Part shown: positions 7,779 to 18,109 of the stretch, piece after piece
How the letters are laid out: every line of letters begins with the position of its first letter
Position numbering within the stretch: the first letter of the stretch is position 1
Source: Tistrella bauzanensis
GTDB taxonomy: Bacteria; Pseudomonadota; Alphaproteobacteria; Tistrellales; Tistrellaceae
Assembly (NCBI RefSeq): GCF_014636235.1
Contig: NZ_BMDZ01000044.1
Coordinates: 1 to 47,463, forward strand
Length of the DNA stretch: 47,463 nucleotides
Direction of reading: 5' to 3'
Notes under the pieces: model-generated
What the model was told of the DNA's origin: nothing
Seen by the model: only the letters and a program-made list of their open reading frames with translations
Databases searched by the model: none
Made by a program: the position numbers and the translations under genes

Positions 7779-8675
7779 ATGGCGCCCGACACCACCCAGG
7801 CAACCCATCTCGGCGGCGGCCACCCCGGCACCTCGTCGGATGCGCTGCGTTCGCATTACGACATCGGCACGGATTTCTTCGGCCTGTGGCTGGACCCGTC
7901 GCTGACCTATTCCTGTGCGCTTTATGAAGACGGCGACACCGACGACGCCGCAGGTTTCCTGAAGGCGCAACTGCGCAAGCTGGATATCCACATCGACGCC
8001 GCCCATGCGGCGGGTGCCGATCGCGTGCTCGATATCGGCTGCGGCTGGGGGTCGATGATGCGGCGGCTGGCCGATGACCGGGGCGTGGGGCACGTGACCG
8101 GCATGACGATGACCGAGGCCCATCGAACCCATGTCAATGCCCTGGGCAATCCGAAGCTGGCGGTGGCACTGACCCCCTGGGCGGGGTTCGAGCCCACAGC
8201 ACCCTATGACGCTATCGTCTCGCTGGAAGCCTTCGAGCATTTCGCCCGGCTGACATCGACCGAGGACGAGAAGCGCGCCGGCTATCGCGCCTTTTTCGAG
8301 CGCGCCCACGGCTGGCTGAAGCCGGGCGGGCGGATGTCGATCCAGACCATCGTCTATGGCACCGCCACCAAAGCCGATTTCAGCACCTTCTGTGCCACCG
8401 AGGTCTTTCCCAACAGCGATCTGCGCCGGCTGCACGAGGTGATCGAGGCATCCGACCGGCTGTTCGAGGTGGAGCGGCTGCGGATGGACCGACAGATGTA
8501 TGTCCGCACCATCCAGAGCTGGCTCGACGGCCTGCGCGCCAACCGGGGCCGGGCCGAGGCGATCGTCGGCGCCGACGTCGTCAGGCGGTTCGAGAATTAT
8601 TGCGGCGTGTTCATGATCGGCTTCCACACTGGCCGCATGAATCTGGCCCGCATCTCGTTCCGCAAGCTGGGTTGA
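7779..8675 (+). CDS. Cyclopropane-fatty-acid-synthase family SAM methyltransferase (mycolate type)
   Basis: It transfers a one-carbon unit from SAM to a cis double bond, giving a cyclopropane or a methyl branch. At 298 residues it lacks the N-terminal lipid-binding domain of E. coli Cfa and matches the short mycobacterial CmaA/MmaA/PcaA group. Visible motifs are HYD (26-28), LTYSCALYE (42-50), SAM motif VLDIGCGWG (83-91) and LEAFEHF (149-155), which corresponds to the bicarbonate-site region of the mycolate enzymes. Those mycobacterial relatives are thought to act on ACP-bound chains, which fits the carrier gene immediately upstream. GGAG lies eight bases before the ATG at 7779. Whether the product is a ring, a methyl or an oxygenated methyl cannot be told. 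Confidence 0.88.
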   Translation: MAPDTTQATHLGGGHPGTSSDALRSHYDIGTDFFGLWLDPSLTYSCALYEDGDTDDAAGFLKAQLRKLDIHIDAAHAAGADRVLDIGCGWGSMMRRLADDRGVGHVTGMTMTEAHRTHVNALGNPKLAVALTPWAGFEPTAPYDAIVSLEAFEHFARLTSTEDEKRAGYRAFFERAHGWLKPGGRMSIQTIVYGTATKADFSTFCATEVFPNSDLRRLHEVIEASDRLFEVERLRMDRQMYVRTIQSWLDGLRANRGRAEAIVGADVVRRFENYCGVFMIGFHTGRMNLARISFRKLG

Positions 8676-8726
8676 CCGGCACATCCGCATGGGACAATCC
8701 ACCGGCGACAGGGAGACCGGGCTTCA

Positions 8727-10648
<1,922 letters not shown>

Positions 10649-10649
<1 letters not shown>

Positions 10650-11938
10650 TGACCGGACGGCAGCACGACCAACAGGCCATGGGGCAGCAGGCCAGGGAGC
10701 AGCAGGCCTTGGGGGCGGCATTGGACACCCTGCCTGCACGGATCGCCGGCGCTGGTGACACCGTGGCCGCCACGACGACCCGCCGCGATTTTCTGGCCCG
10801 ACACGCCATCGGCCTCTACGACCGGCTGACCGCCGGTCGCAGCCGCTTTCTGCGGGTGGGCGAGCTGTTGCTGGCCGCGGCCGATGCAGCACCGGGGCTG
10901 GTGCCCGATCGCCAGGCCCTTGCGGCCGAGGCGGCGCGGCCGCTCTCGGCCAAGACCGGCATCGAGATGGCCCAGGCCGAGTTTCTGGCCGCCATCTTCG
11001 CCGATCGCGGCGCCGGCCTGCATCTTTGCCACGCCATGATGCTGCCCCGGCCCGAGGCGCCAGAAAATGCGGCCCGTCTGGCCCGCGACGGCGTGCTGGA
11101 TCTGGGACTGGTGCGGATCATGCGCCAGGGCCGGCTGCTGATCGTGGAAAACCGCAATACCGGCCGGCTGAACGCCGAGGACGTGCCCACGATCGACGCG
11201 CTGGAACATGCGGTGGATGCCGCACTTCTGGATGCCGACAGCGCCGCCTGCATCCTGCGCGGCGGTGTCGTCGACCACCCGCGCTATGCCGGCCGCAGGC
11301 TTGCCGGCGCCGGGCTGAACCTCACCGATCTCTACGAGGGCCGCGTTCCTTATGTGATGTATATCGAACGCGAGATGGGCTGGGTGTCCAAGGTGTTCCG
11401 GGGGCTGGCCTCGCCCGGCGAACTGCCCGACGAAACCGCCCAGACCGTCGAAAAAGCCTGGATCGGCGTGATCGACACCTTCGCGATCGGGGCCGCCGCC
11501 CAGGCGCTGCTGGTCTGCGATGCGGTGGTGGCGGAAGCCGGTAGCTGGTTCAACGTGCCGGCCCGCAAGGAAGGGCTGGTGCCCGGCGCCACCAATCTGC
11601 GGCTGCCGCGGATCATGGGTGACCGGCTGGCGCGCCAGATCATCATGACCGGCCGCACCATTCAGGCCGACAGCCCCGAAGGCCGCCTGCTGGTCGACCG
11701 GGTGGCCCCCGCAGGCGAACTGGATGCCGCCATCGCCGAGGTCGCGGCCGATCTGGTCGATGGCGGGGTGGTGTCGGTGGCCGGCAACCGCCGCGCGTTC
11801 CGTGTGGGCCAGGAGCCTCTGGACCTGTTCCGCGCCTATCTGGCCACCTATACCCGCGAGGTGGCGATCTGCCATCTCAGCCCCGCCCTGGTCGCCAATC
11901 TGGAACGGCACTGGACCGGGCGGCGCAAGGCCGGGTGA
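10649..11938 (+). CDS. DpgC-like crotonase-fold protein (enoyl-CoA hydratase/dioxygenase family)
   Basis: A 429-residue protein whose length and layout match DpgC, the cofactor-independent 3,5-dihydroxyphenylacetyl-CoA dioxygenase of glycopeptide pathways. It has a helical N-terminal domain (RRDFLARHAIGLYDRLTAGR, 45-64), then a crotonase domain with LNAEDVPTIDALEHAVDAAL (174-193), a first oxyanion segment GAGLNL (220-225) and a second IGAAAQ (280-285). Gln285 takes the place of the first catalytic Glu of hydratases, as I recall for DpgC, while the glycine triplet usual there reads GAA. There is no adjacent DpgA/B/D, so the dihydroxyphenylacetyl substrate is unlikely. It is translationally coupled (ATGA) to the FAAL, which argues for a step on the same acyl chain: oxygenation, isomerisation or release. 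The Gln-rich first 25 residues are unusual. Confidence 0.85.
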
Positions 11939-11987
11939 CCGCACCGGTTCCGATGTGACCGGCAGCCGCCGATCATCGCCGGTTGCG

Positions 11988-12194
11988 TCATCGCCGGTTG
12001 CGGGCCCGTCTATAGGCCAGGGCACGGGTCAATGCCGGCAGATCGGCCGACAGCCCGCGCTCGGTGGCAAGCTCGGCCACGATTGCATCCACTTCAGCCT
12101 GGCCTGACGCGCTGGTCAGGCGCGCGACCGCCAGATGGTCGTCGCGGATGCTGTCGATGAAGCGGTTGATGACCGGGTCGGCGGCACTGGTCAT
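11988..12194 (-). CDS. Small Nif11-like protein
   Basis: A 68-residue protein facing the lipid cluster tail to tail, with 49 bp between stops. Its pattern (INRFIDSIRDDHLAVARL, then AIVAELATERGLSADLPAL) resembles the Nif11 helical domain found in leader-like peptides and in small proteins of unknown role. It has no Cys-rich core, so it is not an obvious peptide precursor. The ATG at 12194 has GGAG ten bases upstream; an alternative ATG at 12245 adds 17 residues. The family call is tentative because it rests on pattern resemblance only. Confidence 0.5.
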   Translation of the reverse strand: MTSAADPVINRFIDSIRDDHLAVARLTSASGQAEVDAIVAELATERGLSADLPALTRALAYRRARNRR

Positions 12195-12345
12195 GAGGCG
12201 GGTCTCCGCAGCGGGACTGGCAGCGACATTCCGCAAGCGGATCATGCCATCCGGTCACATGACAGCATGACCGCCCCCCTGGTATCCAACCGTTTACATC
12301 ACCGCCGCAACCGATGGCTCACACTGCGCCGGCCATCATATCGGC

Positions 12346-12765
12346 TCAGACCATGCCCCCGGCCGGCCGGCCCCGCTTCAGGCCGATGATCTGGATCTCG
12401 GCGATCACCAGCACCGCCACCGCCTGCACGATCACGAAGGCGAGCCCCAGGCCGTTGGGCTCGACCCAGCCCAGCGCCAGGATCAGCAGGCTGTCGATCG
12501 CCCACAGGATGTTCACCACGGCGATCGCCCAGACACCGGTGCGAGGAATGACCGGCCGGCTCGCCACCGCCACGACGACGGCGGCAAAGCCGATCAGGAT
12601 CAACGCACTGGCGGTGAGCAGGCCCACCGGCAGACCAAGAAAGCCGCCAAGCCCGCTGCCGCCGATCAGCAGCAGGGCCGCCATCAGCAGGCAGGTCGCC
12701 GCGTCGAAATAGAGCACGGGCCGCAGGAAGCGGGGTTCCGTTCGGGCGGATGTCGACATCGACAT
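12346..12765 (-). CDS. Four-helix integral membrane protein
   Basis: A 139-residue protein with four hydrophobic segments at about 18-36, 47-69, 77-97 and 105-127 and short loops, so an inner-membrane protein without a recognisable catalytic motif. The start at 12765 has an excellent GAGGAG eight bases upstream. It is transcribed divergently from the XRE/MmyB-type regulator at 12935, with 169 bp between them. Regulators of that type often control their divergent neighbour, so this may be its target. Function unknown. Confidence 0.7.
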   Translation of the reverse strand: MSMSTSARTEPRFLRPVLYFDAATCLLMAALLLIGGSGLGGFLGLPVGLLTASALILIGFAAVVVAVASRPVIPRTGVWAIAVVNILWAIDSLLILALGWVEPNGLGLAFVIVQAVAVLVIAEIQIIGLKRGRPAGGMV

Positions 12766-12934
12766 GATCGGTCTCCTCAAGGATCGATCGGCCGGGCCCC
12801 ATGCCCGCCGTCTGCCATCCATCAGGCACCGCTTCGTGCCCGAATGCGATTACCCGGCAGGTCATGGCCGGCAGGCCCGGCCCCCGCTAATCTTGAGCCT
12901 GAGCCCGCAGCCTTTGCCTTGAGGACAGCCCCTG

Positions 12935-13750
12935 ATGACCACCGCCACCCTGAACGCCACCCGCCCGTTCGGCGAGCAGTTGCGCGACTGGCGCCAGCGG
13001 CGACGGCTGAGCCAGATGGCGCTGGCGCTGGACGCCGATATCTCGACCCGGCATCTGAGCTTCATGGAAACCGGCCGCGCCACGCCCAGCCGGGCCATGG
13101 TGCTGCGGCTGGCGGAACAGTTGGAGATCCCGCTGCGGGAACGCAACGACATGCTGATCGCCGCCGGTCATGCGCCCGCATTCGCCGAACGGCGGCTGGA
13201 TGATCCGGCACTGTCGGCGGCACGCCGGGCGATCGATCTGGTGCTGAAGGGCCATGAGCCCTATCCGGCACTGGCGATCGACCGCCATTGGACGATGGTT
13301 GCCGCCAATGCCGCTGTCCCGCCGCTGCTTGATGGGGTTGCGCCGTTCCTGCTGGAGGGGCCTGTCAACGTGCTGCGCCTGAGCCTGCATCCCGACGGGC
13401 TGGCGCCGCGCATCCTGAATCTGGCCGAATGGCGCACACATCTGCTCGACCGGCTGCGCCGGCAGATCGATATGAGCGCAGATCCCGTGCTGATCGACCT
13501 GCTGGCGGAGCTGAAGGCGCTGCCGGCACCCGTTCATGTCGCCAGCCCGTCGATCGCGCACGATCCCTATGGCGGGCTGGTGGTGCCGGTCAGGCTGTCG
13601 ACCGCGCAAGGTTGCCTGTCGCTGTTCACCACCACCACGGTATTTGGTACCCCCTTGGACATCACCCTGGCCGAACTGGCGGTGGAGGCCCTGTTTCCGG
13701 CCGATGCCGCCACCGCCGAGGCGCTGGCGCGAATGGCTCAGCGGCCGTAA
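12935..13750 (+). CDS. XRE-family regulator with MmyB-like ligand-binding domain
   Basis: A 271-residue transcription factor. The N-terminal helix-turn-helix covers about residues 12-66 (QLRDWRQRRRLSQMALALDA, then STRHLSFMETGRATPSRAMV). The rest (about 95-265) matches the MmyB-like domain, a PAS-like fold that in some members binds fatty acids, with the typical YPALAIDRHWTMVAANAA. GAGGA lies ten bases before the ATG. Its last 13 bases overlap the end of the convergent PEBP gene. The divergent membrane protein gene is the likely target. The lipid-sensing capacity of the family is of interest because the acyl-modifying cluster lies 1 kb away, but no direct link is seen. Confidence 0.9.
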   Translation: MTTATLNATRPFGEQLRDWRQRRRLSQMALALDADISTRHLSFMETGRATPSRAMVLRLAEQLEIPLRERNDMLIAAGHAPAFAERRLDDPALSAARRAIDLVLKGHEPYPALAIDRHWTMVAANAAVPPLLDGVAPFLLEGPVNVLRLSLHPDGLAPRILNLAEWRTHLLDRLRRQIDMSADPVLIDLLAELKALPAPVHVASPSIAHDPYGGLVVPVRLSTAQGCLSLFTTTTVFGTPLDITLAELAVEALFPADAATAEALARMAQRP

Positions 13751-14319
13751 CGCGCCTCCAGCCGGGCCGTGCCAAGAGCGTTCGCGCCGGCCAGGAAGCC
13801 GACCAGCGCCGGCATCGCATCCGCCGTCACCGGTGGCAGGTGATCGACCGCCAGCGCCGTCAGCGTAAAGACATAACGATGCGCCGAACCTTCCGGCGGA
13901 CATGGACCGCCATAGCCCGGCGCGCCGAAATCGGTGCGGGTTTGCAGGGCGCCGTCTGGCAGCATCGCCGGATCGCCGGCGGCTCCCCGCGGCAGGCTGC
14001 CGGCATCGGCCGGAATGTTGGCCACAACCCAATGCGTCCAGCCGATGCCGGTCGGGGCATCGGGATCATGCAGGGTCAGCACGAAACTGCGCGTTCCGGA
14101 CGGCGCACCCTGCCACGACAATTGTGGCGACTGATTGCCGCCATCACAGCCGAAGCCATAGTCGGCGCTCAGCACGTGGTCGCGGCCGATACGGCCATCG
14201 GCAAGATCCGTGCTGGTCAGGCGGAAACCGTCACCGGCTAGGGCGGGCACCGCTGCCACAACCAAAGCGCAAGCCATCGTCAGGGCCGCGACCCCGGCCT
14301 TCATTGTCATCATGGTCAT
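13738..14319 (-). CDS. Secreted YbhB/YbcL-type phosphatidylethanolamine-binding-like protein
   Basis: A 193-residue PEBP/Raf-kinase-inhibitor-like protein. A Sec signal peptide covers residues 1-28 with predicted cleavage after ALA, so the mature protein is periplasmic. Family signatures are DPDAP (85-89), GYGGPCPP (135-142) and GSAHRYVFTL (144-153), which form the anion/ligand pocket. The bacterial homologues have no settled function. The start at 14319 is supported by GGAGG eight bases upstream; earlier in-frame codons would put a charged stretch before the signal. The gene end overlaps the convergent XRE gene by 13 bp. Confidence 0.88.
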   Translation of the reverse strand: MTMMTMKAGVAALTMACALVVAAVPALAGDGFRLTSTDLADGRIGRDHVLSADYGFGCDGGNQSPQLSWQGAPSGTRSFVLTLHDPDAPTGIGWTHWVVANIPADAGSLPRGAAGDPAMLPDGALQTRTDFGAPGYGGPCPPEGSAHRYVFTLTALAVDHLPPVTADAMPALVGFLAGANALGTARLEARYGR

Positions 14320-14436
14320 CGCGACCACCTCCGCCTCGTTTGTCATGTGGCGGAAAGTCTGACCGGGTCTGCACACCATCGCGCGCCTGATCCGCTCAGA
14401 TCCGATGCCGGTCCGATCAGTCGGCGCCCTTTGACG

Positions 14437-15318
14437 TCATTTGGCTGAAATACCAGTATTTTCATCAGTGTAAGGTTGCACCGTCATCCGGTCCGCGACA
14501 TGCTCGCGCACGGCCGCCGGCGGATGTCCGAAGCGCTGCCGGAAACGGGCGGCGAACCGCGACGGGCTGTCATAGCCGACATCGAAGGCAATGCGGGTGA
14601 TGCCCAGATCGGTTGCCTGCAACAGCATCAGAGCATGCGACATCCGGATATCCGCCAGCAGGCCGGTCAGCGACAGCCCCTCGGCGGCCAGTCGGCGACG
14701 CAGGGTCGCCTCGCTCATCGCCAGCCGGCAGGCCAGATCATTGCTGCGCCATGTGGCGCGCAGATCGCGTGAGACCAGCGCCCGTATCCGCGCCGCCACC
14801 GATGGCGGGGGCGGTGCCGCAAACCGGCCGCCATGATGCCCGATCCAGCCCAGAACCTCGCGGATACGCTGCACCGCCACCATGTGCGGCAGATCGCCGC
14901 CGGCAAACACGGCGGCCCGCGCCCGATCGAAGGCCGATGTGAAATCAGGCGCCATCGCGCCGATCGCCATGGCCTCGGCAATCGGCCGGCCGGCCCCCTC
15001 GCCGTCTGCGGCGAAGCCGGCGATCACCGTCGGATCGCAGACCAGCCATTCGGCCTCATAGATGCCGCCGGCGGCGGGACGATTGATCACGTCGAAGATC
15101 CGCCCGCCGGCGATGGCCGCGGCCCCGCCGGCCGGGATCGTGATCTCGCCGCCCGGCCCGATCAGCCGCTTGCTGCCCTGGCGCACCACCATCAATGTCG
15201 GCAGATCCACCACGATACGGGTCAGCAGCAGGGCACGCCGCTGAATGATCCGCGCCGTGGCACCAACGCCCTCGCGCTGCACCACGCACCGCTCCGAACC
15301 GCTCGTCATCACCGTCAT
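14437..15318 (-). CDS. AraC-family transcriptional regulator
   Basis: A 293-residue regulator with an N-terminal AraC_N-like sensor half and a C-terminal double helix-turn-helix. The DNA-binding part runs from about residue 190: LACRLAMSEATLRRRLAAEG is the first HTH, and GITRIAFDVGYDSPSRFAAR plus FRQRFGHPP the second, with the standard AraC signature. It is divergent from the EamA transporter gene at 15418 across 99 bp, so it probably controls that exporter and itself. The effector is unknown. Confidence 0.92.
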   Translation of the reverse strand: MTVMTSGSERCVVQREGVGATARIIQRRALLLTRIVVDLPTLMVVRQGSKRLIGPGGEITIPAGGAAAIAGGRIFDVINRPAAGGIYEAEWLVCDPTVIAGFAADGEGAGRPIAEAMAIGAMAPDFTSAFDRARAAVFAGGDLPHMVAVQRIREVLGWIGHHGGRFAAPPPPSVAARIRALVSRDLRATWRSNDLACRLAMSEATLRRRLAAEGLSLTGLLADIRMSHALMLLQATDLGITRIAFDVGYDSPSRFAARFRQRFGHPPAAVREHVADRMTVQPYTDENTGISAK

Positions 15319-15417
15319 GGCTTATGCCAGCCCTTCCATGTCGCCACCGACGCGCTATCCTGCCCAGCCGCCAGTCTCCACGACACCCTCCCCGTCCTGC
15401 AAGGCATCACCGATCAC

Positions 15418-16335
15418 ATGGCCCTTTCATCACAGGCGCGCGGCACATGGCTTGCCACCGCAGGTATCCTGACGCTGACCCCGGATACACTTCTGGTCCG
15501 GTTGATCGATGCCGATCCGTGGATCCTGCTGGCCTGGCGCGGCAGCCTGATGGCCCTGATGGCACTGCTCGGCTGGTGGCTGATCGGGCGTCAGGCGCCA
15601 TGGCAGGCGCTGGCCCGCATCGGCCGCCAGGGCTGGGCGTCAGGCATCGCCTTCGGACTGGGATCGGTGTGTTTCATCCTGTCGCTGGCCCATACCAGCG
15701 TCGCCAACACGCTGGTGATCATCTCGTCGGGATCGCTGTTCGGCGCGCTGCTGTCGCGCAGCTTTCTGGGCGAACCGGTGCCCGGCCGCAGCTGGGCCGC
15801 GATCGCTGCGGCCACCGCCGGCATCGCGATCCTGGTCTTTGGCGGCACCGACAGTGATGGGCCCGGCCGGGGCAACTGGCTGGGCGACATCATCGCGGTG
15901 GGCGCGGCCCTGCTGATCGCGATCCATTTCGTGATCCTGCGCGCGGGCGCCGGACGGATATCGTCCACGCCCGTCGTGGCCGTGGGCGGACTGACCTGCA
16001 CCGCCGTGGGGCTGGTGGTGGCGCTGGCGACCGGTGTCCGGCCCCTGCTGCCGGCGCCCGATGTCCTGCCGCTGGTGCTGGTCTATGGTCTGGTGGTCCT
16101 GCCGCTGTCCTTCGCGCTGATCTCGGCCGCTCCCCGCTACATCCCGGCGGCGGAGGTCAGCCTGATCATGCTGGCCGAAGCGGTGATCGGCCCGTTCTGG
16201 GTGTGGCTGGCGGTGGATGAAGTGCCGGCCACCGCCACCTTCATCGGCGGCGCGGTGGTTCTGGCGACGCTGCTGCTGCACGGGCTCGCCGGCTATCGCG
16301 CCGAACAGCGCCGCCGGGCCGCAGCCATAGGCTGA
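15418..16335 (+). CDS. EamA/DMT-family transporter
   Basis: A 305-residue drug/metabolite transporter with about ten hydrophobic segments in two EamA repeats (first about 10-140, second about 155-295). The first ATG that begins the membrane domain is at 15418, with only a weak ribosome site (AAGG 13 bases upstream). The frame stays open far upstream but overlaps the AraC gene there. Members export amino acids, metabolites or toxic compounds; the substrate cannot be read from sequence. It is divergent from the AraC regulator and convergent with the LysE-type exporter, with 7 bp between the stops. Confidence 0.88.
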   Translation: MALSSQARGTWLATAGILTLTPDTLLVRLIDADPWILLAWRGSLMALMALLGWWLIGRQAPWQALARIGRQGWASGIAFGLGSVCFILSLAHTSVANTLVIISSGSLFGALLSRSFLGEPVPGRSWAAIAAATAGIAILVFGGTDSDGPGRGNWLGDIIAVGAALLIAIHFVILRAGAGRISSTPVVAVGGLTCTAVGLVVALATGVRPLLPAPDVLPLVLVYGLVVLPLSFALISAAPRYIPAAEVSLIMLAEAVIGPFWVWLAVDEVPATATFIGGAVVLATLLLHGLAGYRAEQRRRAAAIG

Positions 16336-16342
16336 TCAGCCG

Positions 16343-16981
16343 TCAGCCCGCGCCCCGCCGCCAGCCGGCCGCCATCACACCAGCCCCGATCATCAGCGTG
16401 CCGCCGGTGCGGTTGACCGCACGCTGCACCGATGGCCGCCGGATCAGACGTCGCGCCCGCGTGGCCAGCAGGCCATAGGCGGTGACATTCGCCACCACCA
16501 GCGCCAGGAAAGTCGCCTCCAGAACCATCATCTGGCTGACCAGCGGCCGGCCGTGATCGATGAACTGCGGCAGGAAGGCCACGAAGAACACGATGCCCTT
16601 GGGGTTCAACGCCGACACCAGCCAGGCATGGCCGAAGATCCGCCAGGGCCGGGTCTCGGTGGGGGACGATGCCACCATGCCATCGGCACCGACAGCGACC
16701 GGCGCCCGCCACAGCCGCAGGCCCAGCCAGACCAGATAGGCGGCGCCCGCCAGCTTGACCGCCATGAACAGATCGGCCGATGCCGCCATCAGCGCCCCCA
16801 GGCCCAGCATGGACGCGGTCATGGCGGTGGCGTCGCCCAATGCCACACCGGCGACCGTGGCGCCGGCCGCGCGCCGGCCGTGGCTCAGCGCATAGGATAT
16901 GACCAGCAGCACCGTCGGCCCCGGCATAACGAGCAGCGCCGCAGAGGCGGCCGCGAAGGCGATCCAGGTTTCGAGCGACAT
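16343..16981 (-). CDS. LysE/RhtB-family exporter
   Basis: A 212-residue inner-membrane exporter of amino acids or related small molecules. It has six hydrophobic segments and the family N-terminus MSLETWIAFAAASAALLVMP followed by GPTVLLVISYALSHGRRAAG. The central ALNPKG with the following FFVAFLPQFI is the family hallmark. The ATG at 16981 has AAGGA ten bases upstream; the ATG at 16993 adds MFPF and is nearly on top of that site. The gene is preceded by a sharply AT-rich stretch. Substrate unknown. Confidence 0.9.
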   Translation of the reverse strand: MSLETWIAFAAASAALLVMPGPTVLLVISYALSHGRRAAGATVAGVALGDATAMTASMLGLGALMAASADLFMAVKLAGAAYLVWLGLRLWRAPVAVGADGMVASSPTETRPWRIFGHAWLVSALNPKGIVFFVAFLPQFIDHGRPLVSQMMVLEATFLALVVANVTAYGLLATRARRLIRRPSVQRAVNRTGGTLMIGAGVMAAGWRRGAG

Positions 16982-16993
16982 GAAAGGAAACAT

Positions 16994-17071
16994 CCTTCGG
17001 ATTAAGCTGATCCACCGATTCTATAACTTTACACATAAAATGGATTTAGAATCAATCATTGACAAAACGCT
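16994..17071 (-). promoter_or_regulatory. AT-rich promoter region of the LysE-type gene
   Basis: This stretch and the adjoining end of the next gene are far below the GC content of the window. On the minus strand TATAGAAT (complement of 17018-17025) is a reasonable -10 element; no convincing -35 is seen at standard spacing. The drop in GC marks the left border of a compositionally foreign patch that extends to about 18.5 kb. Confidence 0.35.
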
Positions 17072-17518
17072 TCAGTTAAATAACATTAGAATAAAAAAAG
17101 AAAACATCATAAAGGTTATTATTCCATAGATGAGCCTTCCTATTCTTGAATCCACTACAACAAAGGATTTATGCTGTTTTCCACAGAAGGGGCAAAATGA
17201 CTCATGCGGCGTTCCATTAACCATCCACACTCGCGGAACCATTCTCTTTCCGCACGATCCACATATGTCGCGGTCGTCCGCTCTCAGGCTGCCCTGCAAA
17301 GATGTCGCCCGCTCGACGATTCTCACATGTTCAGCTTTGGGCCCCCGGGGCCCTGTTGCCGGCAGGAATGTCACGACGTCCCCTACTCCGGGAAGGTCTG
17401 CTCCCACAACCTGCGTCACATGAAAATGGCGATCAAGACGATCATCTCCGTCATGGACGAAGCCGAAGCCACGAGACGCGTCAAAGAACTTGACCTTGCC
17501 CGAGCGGGAGATAGACAT
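17072..17518 (-). CDS. Cold-shock domain - zinc ribbon - transmembrane protein
   Basis: A 148-residue protein of unusual build. Residues 5-70 form a cold-shock OB-fold with RNP1 GFGFVH (17-22) and an RNP2-like DRHFHVT (29-35), predicted to bind single-stranded RNA or DNA. Residues 84-115 hold a zinc ribbon with Cys86, Cys89, Cys109 and Cys112 (CGSC and CPFC). A hydrophobic tail (about 128-147, ending FMMFSFFILMLFN) should anchor it in the membrane with the nucleic-acid-binding part in the cytoplasm. The 3' end is AT-rich and includes a run of seven A on the plus strand, where replication or sequencing slippage could change the tail. The orphan secreted-protein gene ends 33 bp upstream on the same strand. 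I know of cold-shock/DUF1294 membrane fusions, but this arrangement is different. Confidence 0.8.
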   Translation of the reverse strand: MSISRSGKVKFFDASRGFGFVHDGDDRLDRHFHVTQVVGADLPGVGDVVTFLPATGPRGPKAEHVRIVERATSLQGSLRADDRDICGSCGKRMVPRVWMVNGTPHESFCPFCGKQHKSFVVVDSRIGRLIYGIITFMMFSFFILMLFN

Positions 17519-17551
17519 TCCTTGAAGTTCCCGATAGAAATTTTAGACCAA

Positions 17552-18109
17552 TCAGAATGCTGACTTTACCTTCGATGCCTCTTGCTCCTTTTCCTTTTTA
17601 TTATATGCCGCATACATCTTTATAAATTCTTGCGTCTCAATCAGAACTTCAGCCTCAAATGATACATGGGCATAGGTGACTTCCGCGGTTGTCTTCTTAC
17701 TACTCGATTCGTATCGCGCCAACCCGTTTCCGAGCCGAGGGAGGTTTCGGGCCTTCTGAACATATTTCCCGGCCAGAGCGTCGGCGATCTCACCAGCTCG
17801 ATGCTTAGGGATTGTCAGAACAATCCCGGCCACTTTCTGATCGGGGCCGCAGAGCATGACACCATTCTGCACAAAATCGAATCCGAAGGCATTTTGACCC
17901 AGTTTGACGGCAGGACTATCCGTAATAGCACTGACGAACGTCTCTGTGACGCTGCCGCTCTGTTCCGCGAGCGCGATAGCCTCATCACAGGCAGTCACGC
18001 CGACTTCGATATCGCCAAACCCGATTTCTCGGGCGTTGGCATCGAACGTCACCGTCACTGCCACAGCGAGGAGTCCGGTGGCGATCAGAACTGTGTATAG
18101 TTTTCTCAT
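17552..18109 (-). CDS. Hypothetical secreted protein
   Basis: I do not recognise a family. The 185-residue product begins with a clear Sec signal peptide (1-26, cleavage after DANA), so it is probably periplasmic. The mature part has two cysteines, Cys41 and Cys87, that could form one disulfide, and a Lys/Glu-rich C-terminal tail (YNKKEKEQEASKVKSAF). The ATG at 18109 begins the signal peptide properly; an upstream ATG at 18136 would add nine residues. Its GC is lower than in the neighbouring genes. It precedes the cold-shock/zinc-ribbon gene by 33 bp, so the two may be co-transcribed. Confidence 0.65.
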   Translation of the reverse strand: MRKLYTVLIATGLLAVAVTVTFDANAREIGFGDIEVGVTACDEAIALAEQSGSVTETFVSAITDSPAVKLGQNAFGFDFVQNGVMLCGPDQKVAGIVLTIPKHRAGEIADALAGKYVQKARNLPRLGNGLARYESSSKKTTAEVTYAHVSFEAEVLIETQEFIKMYAAYNKKEKEQEASKVKSAF

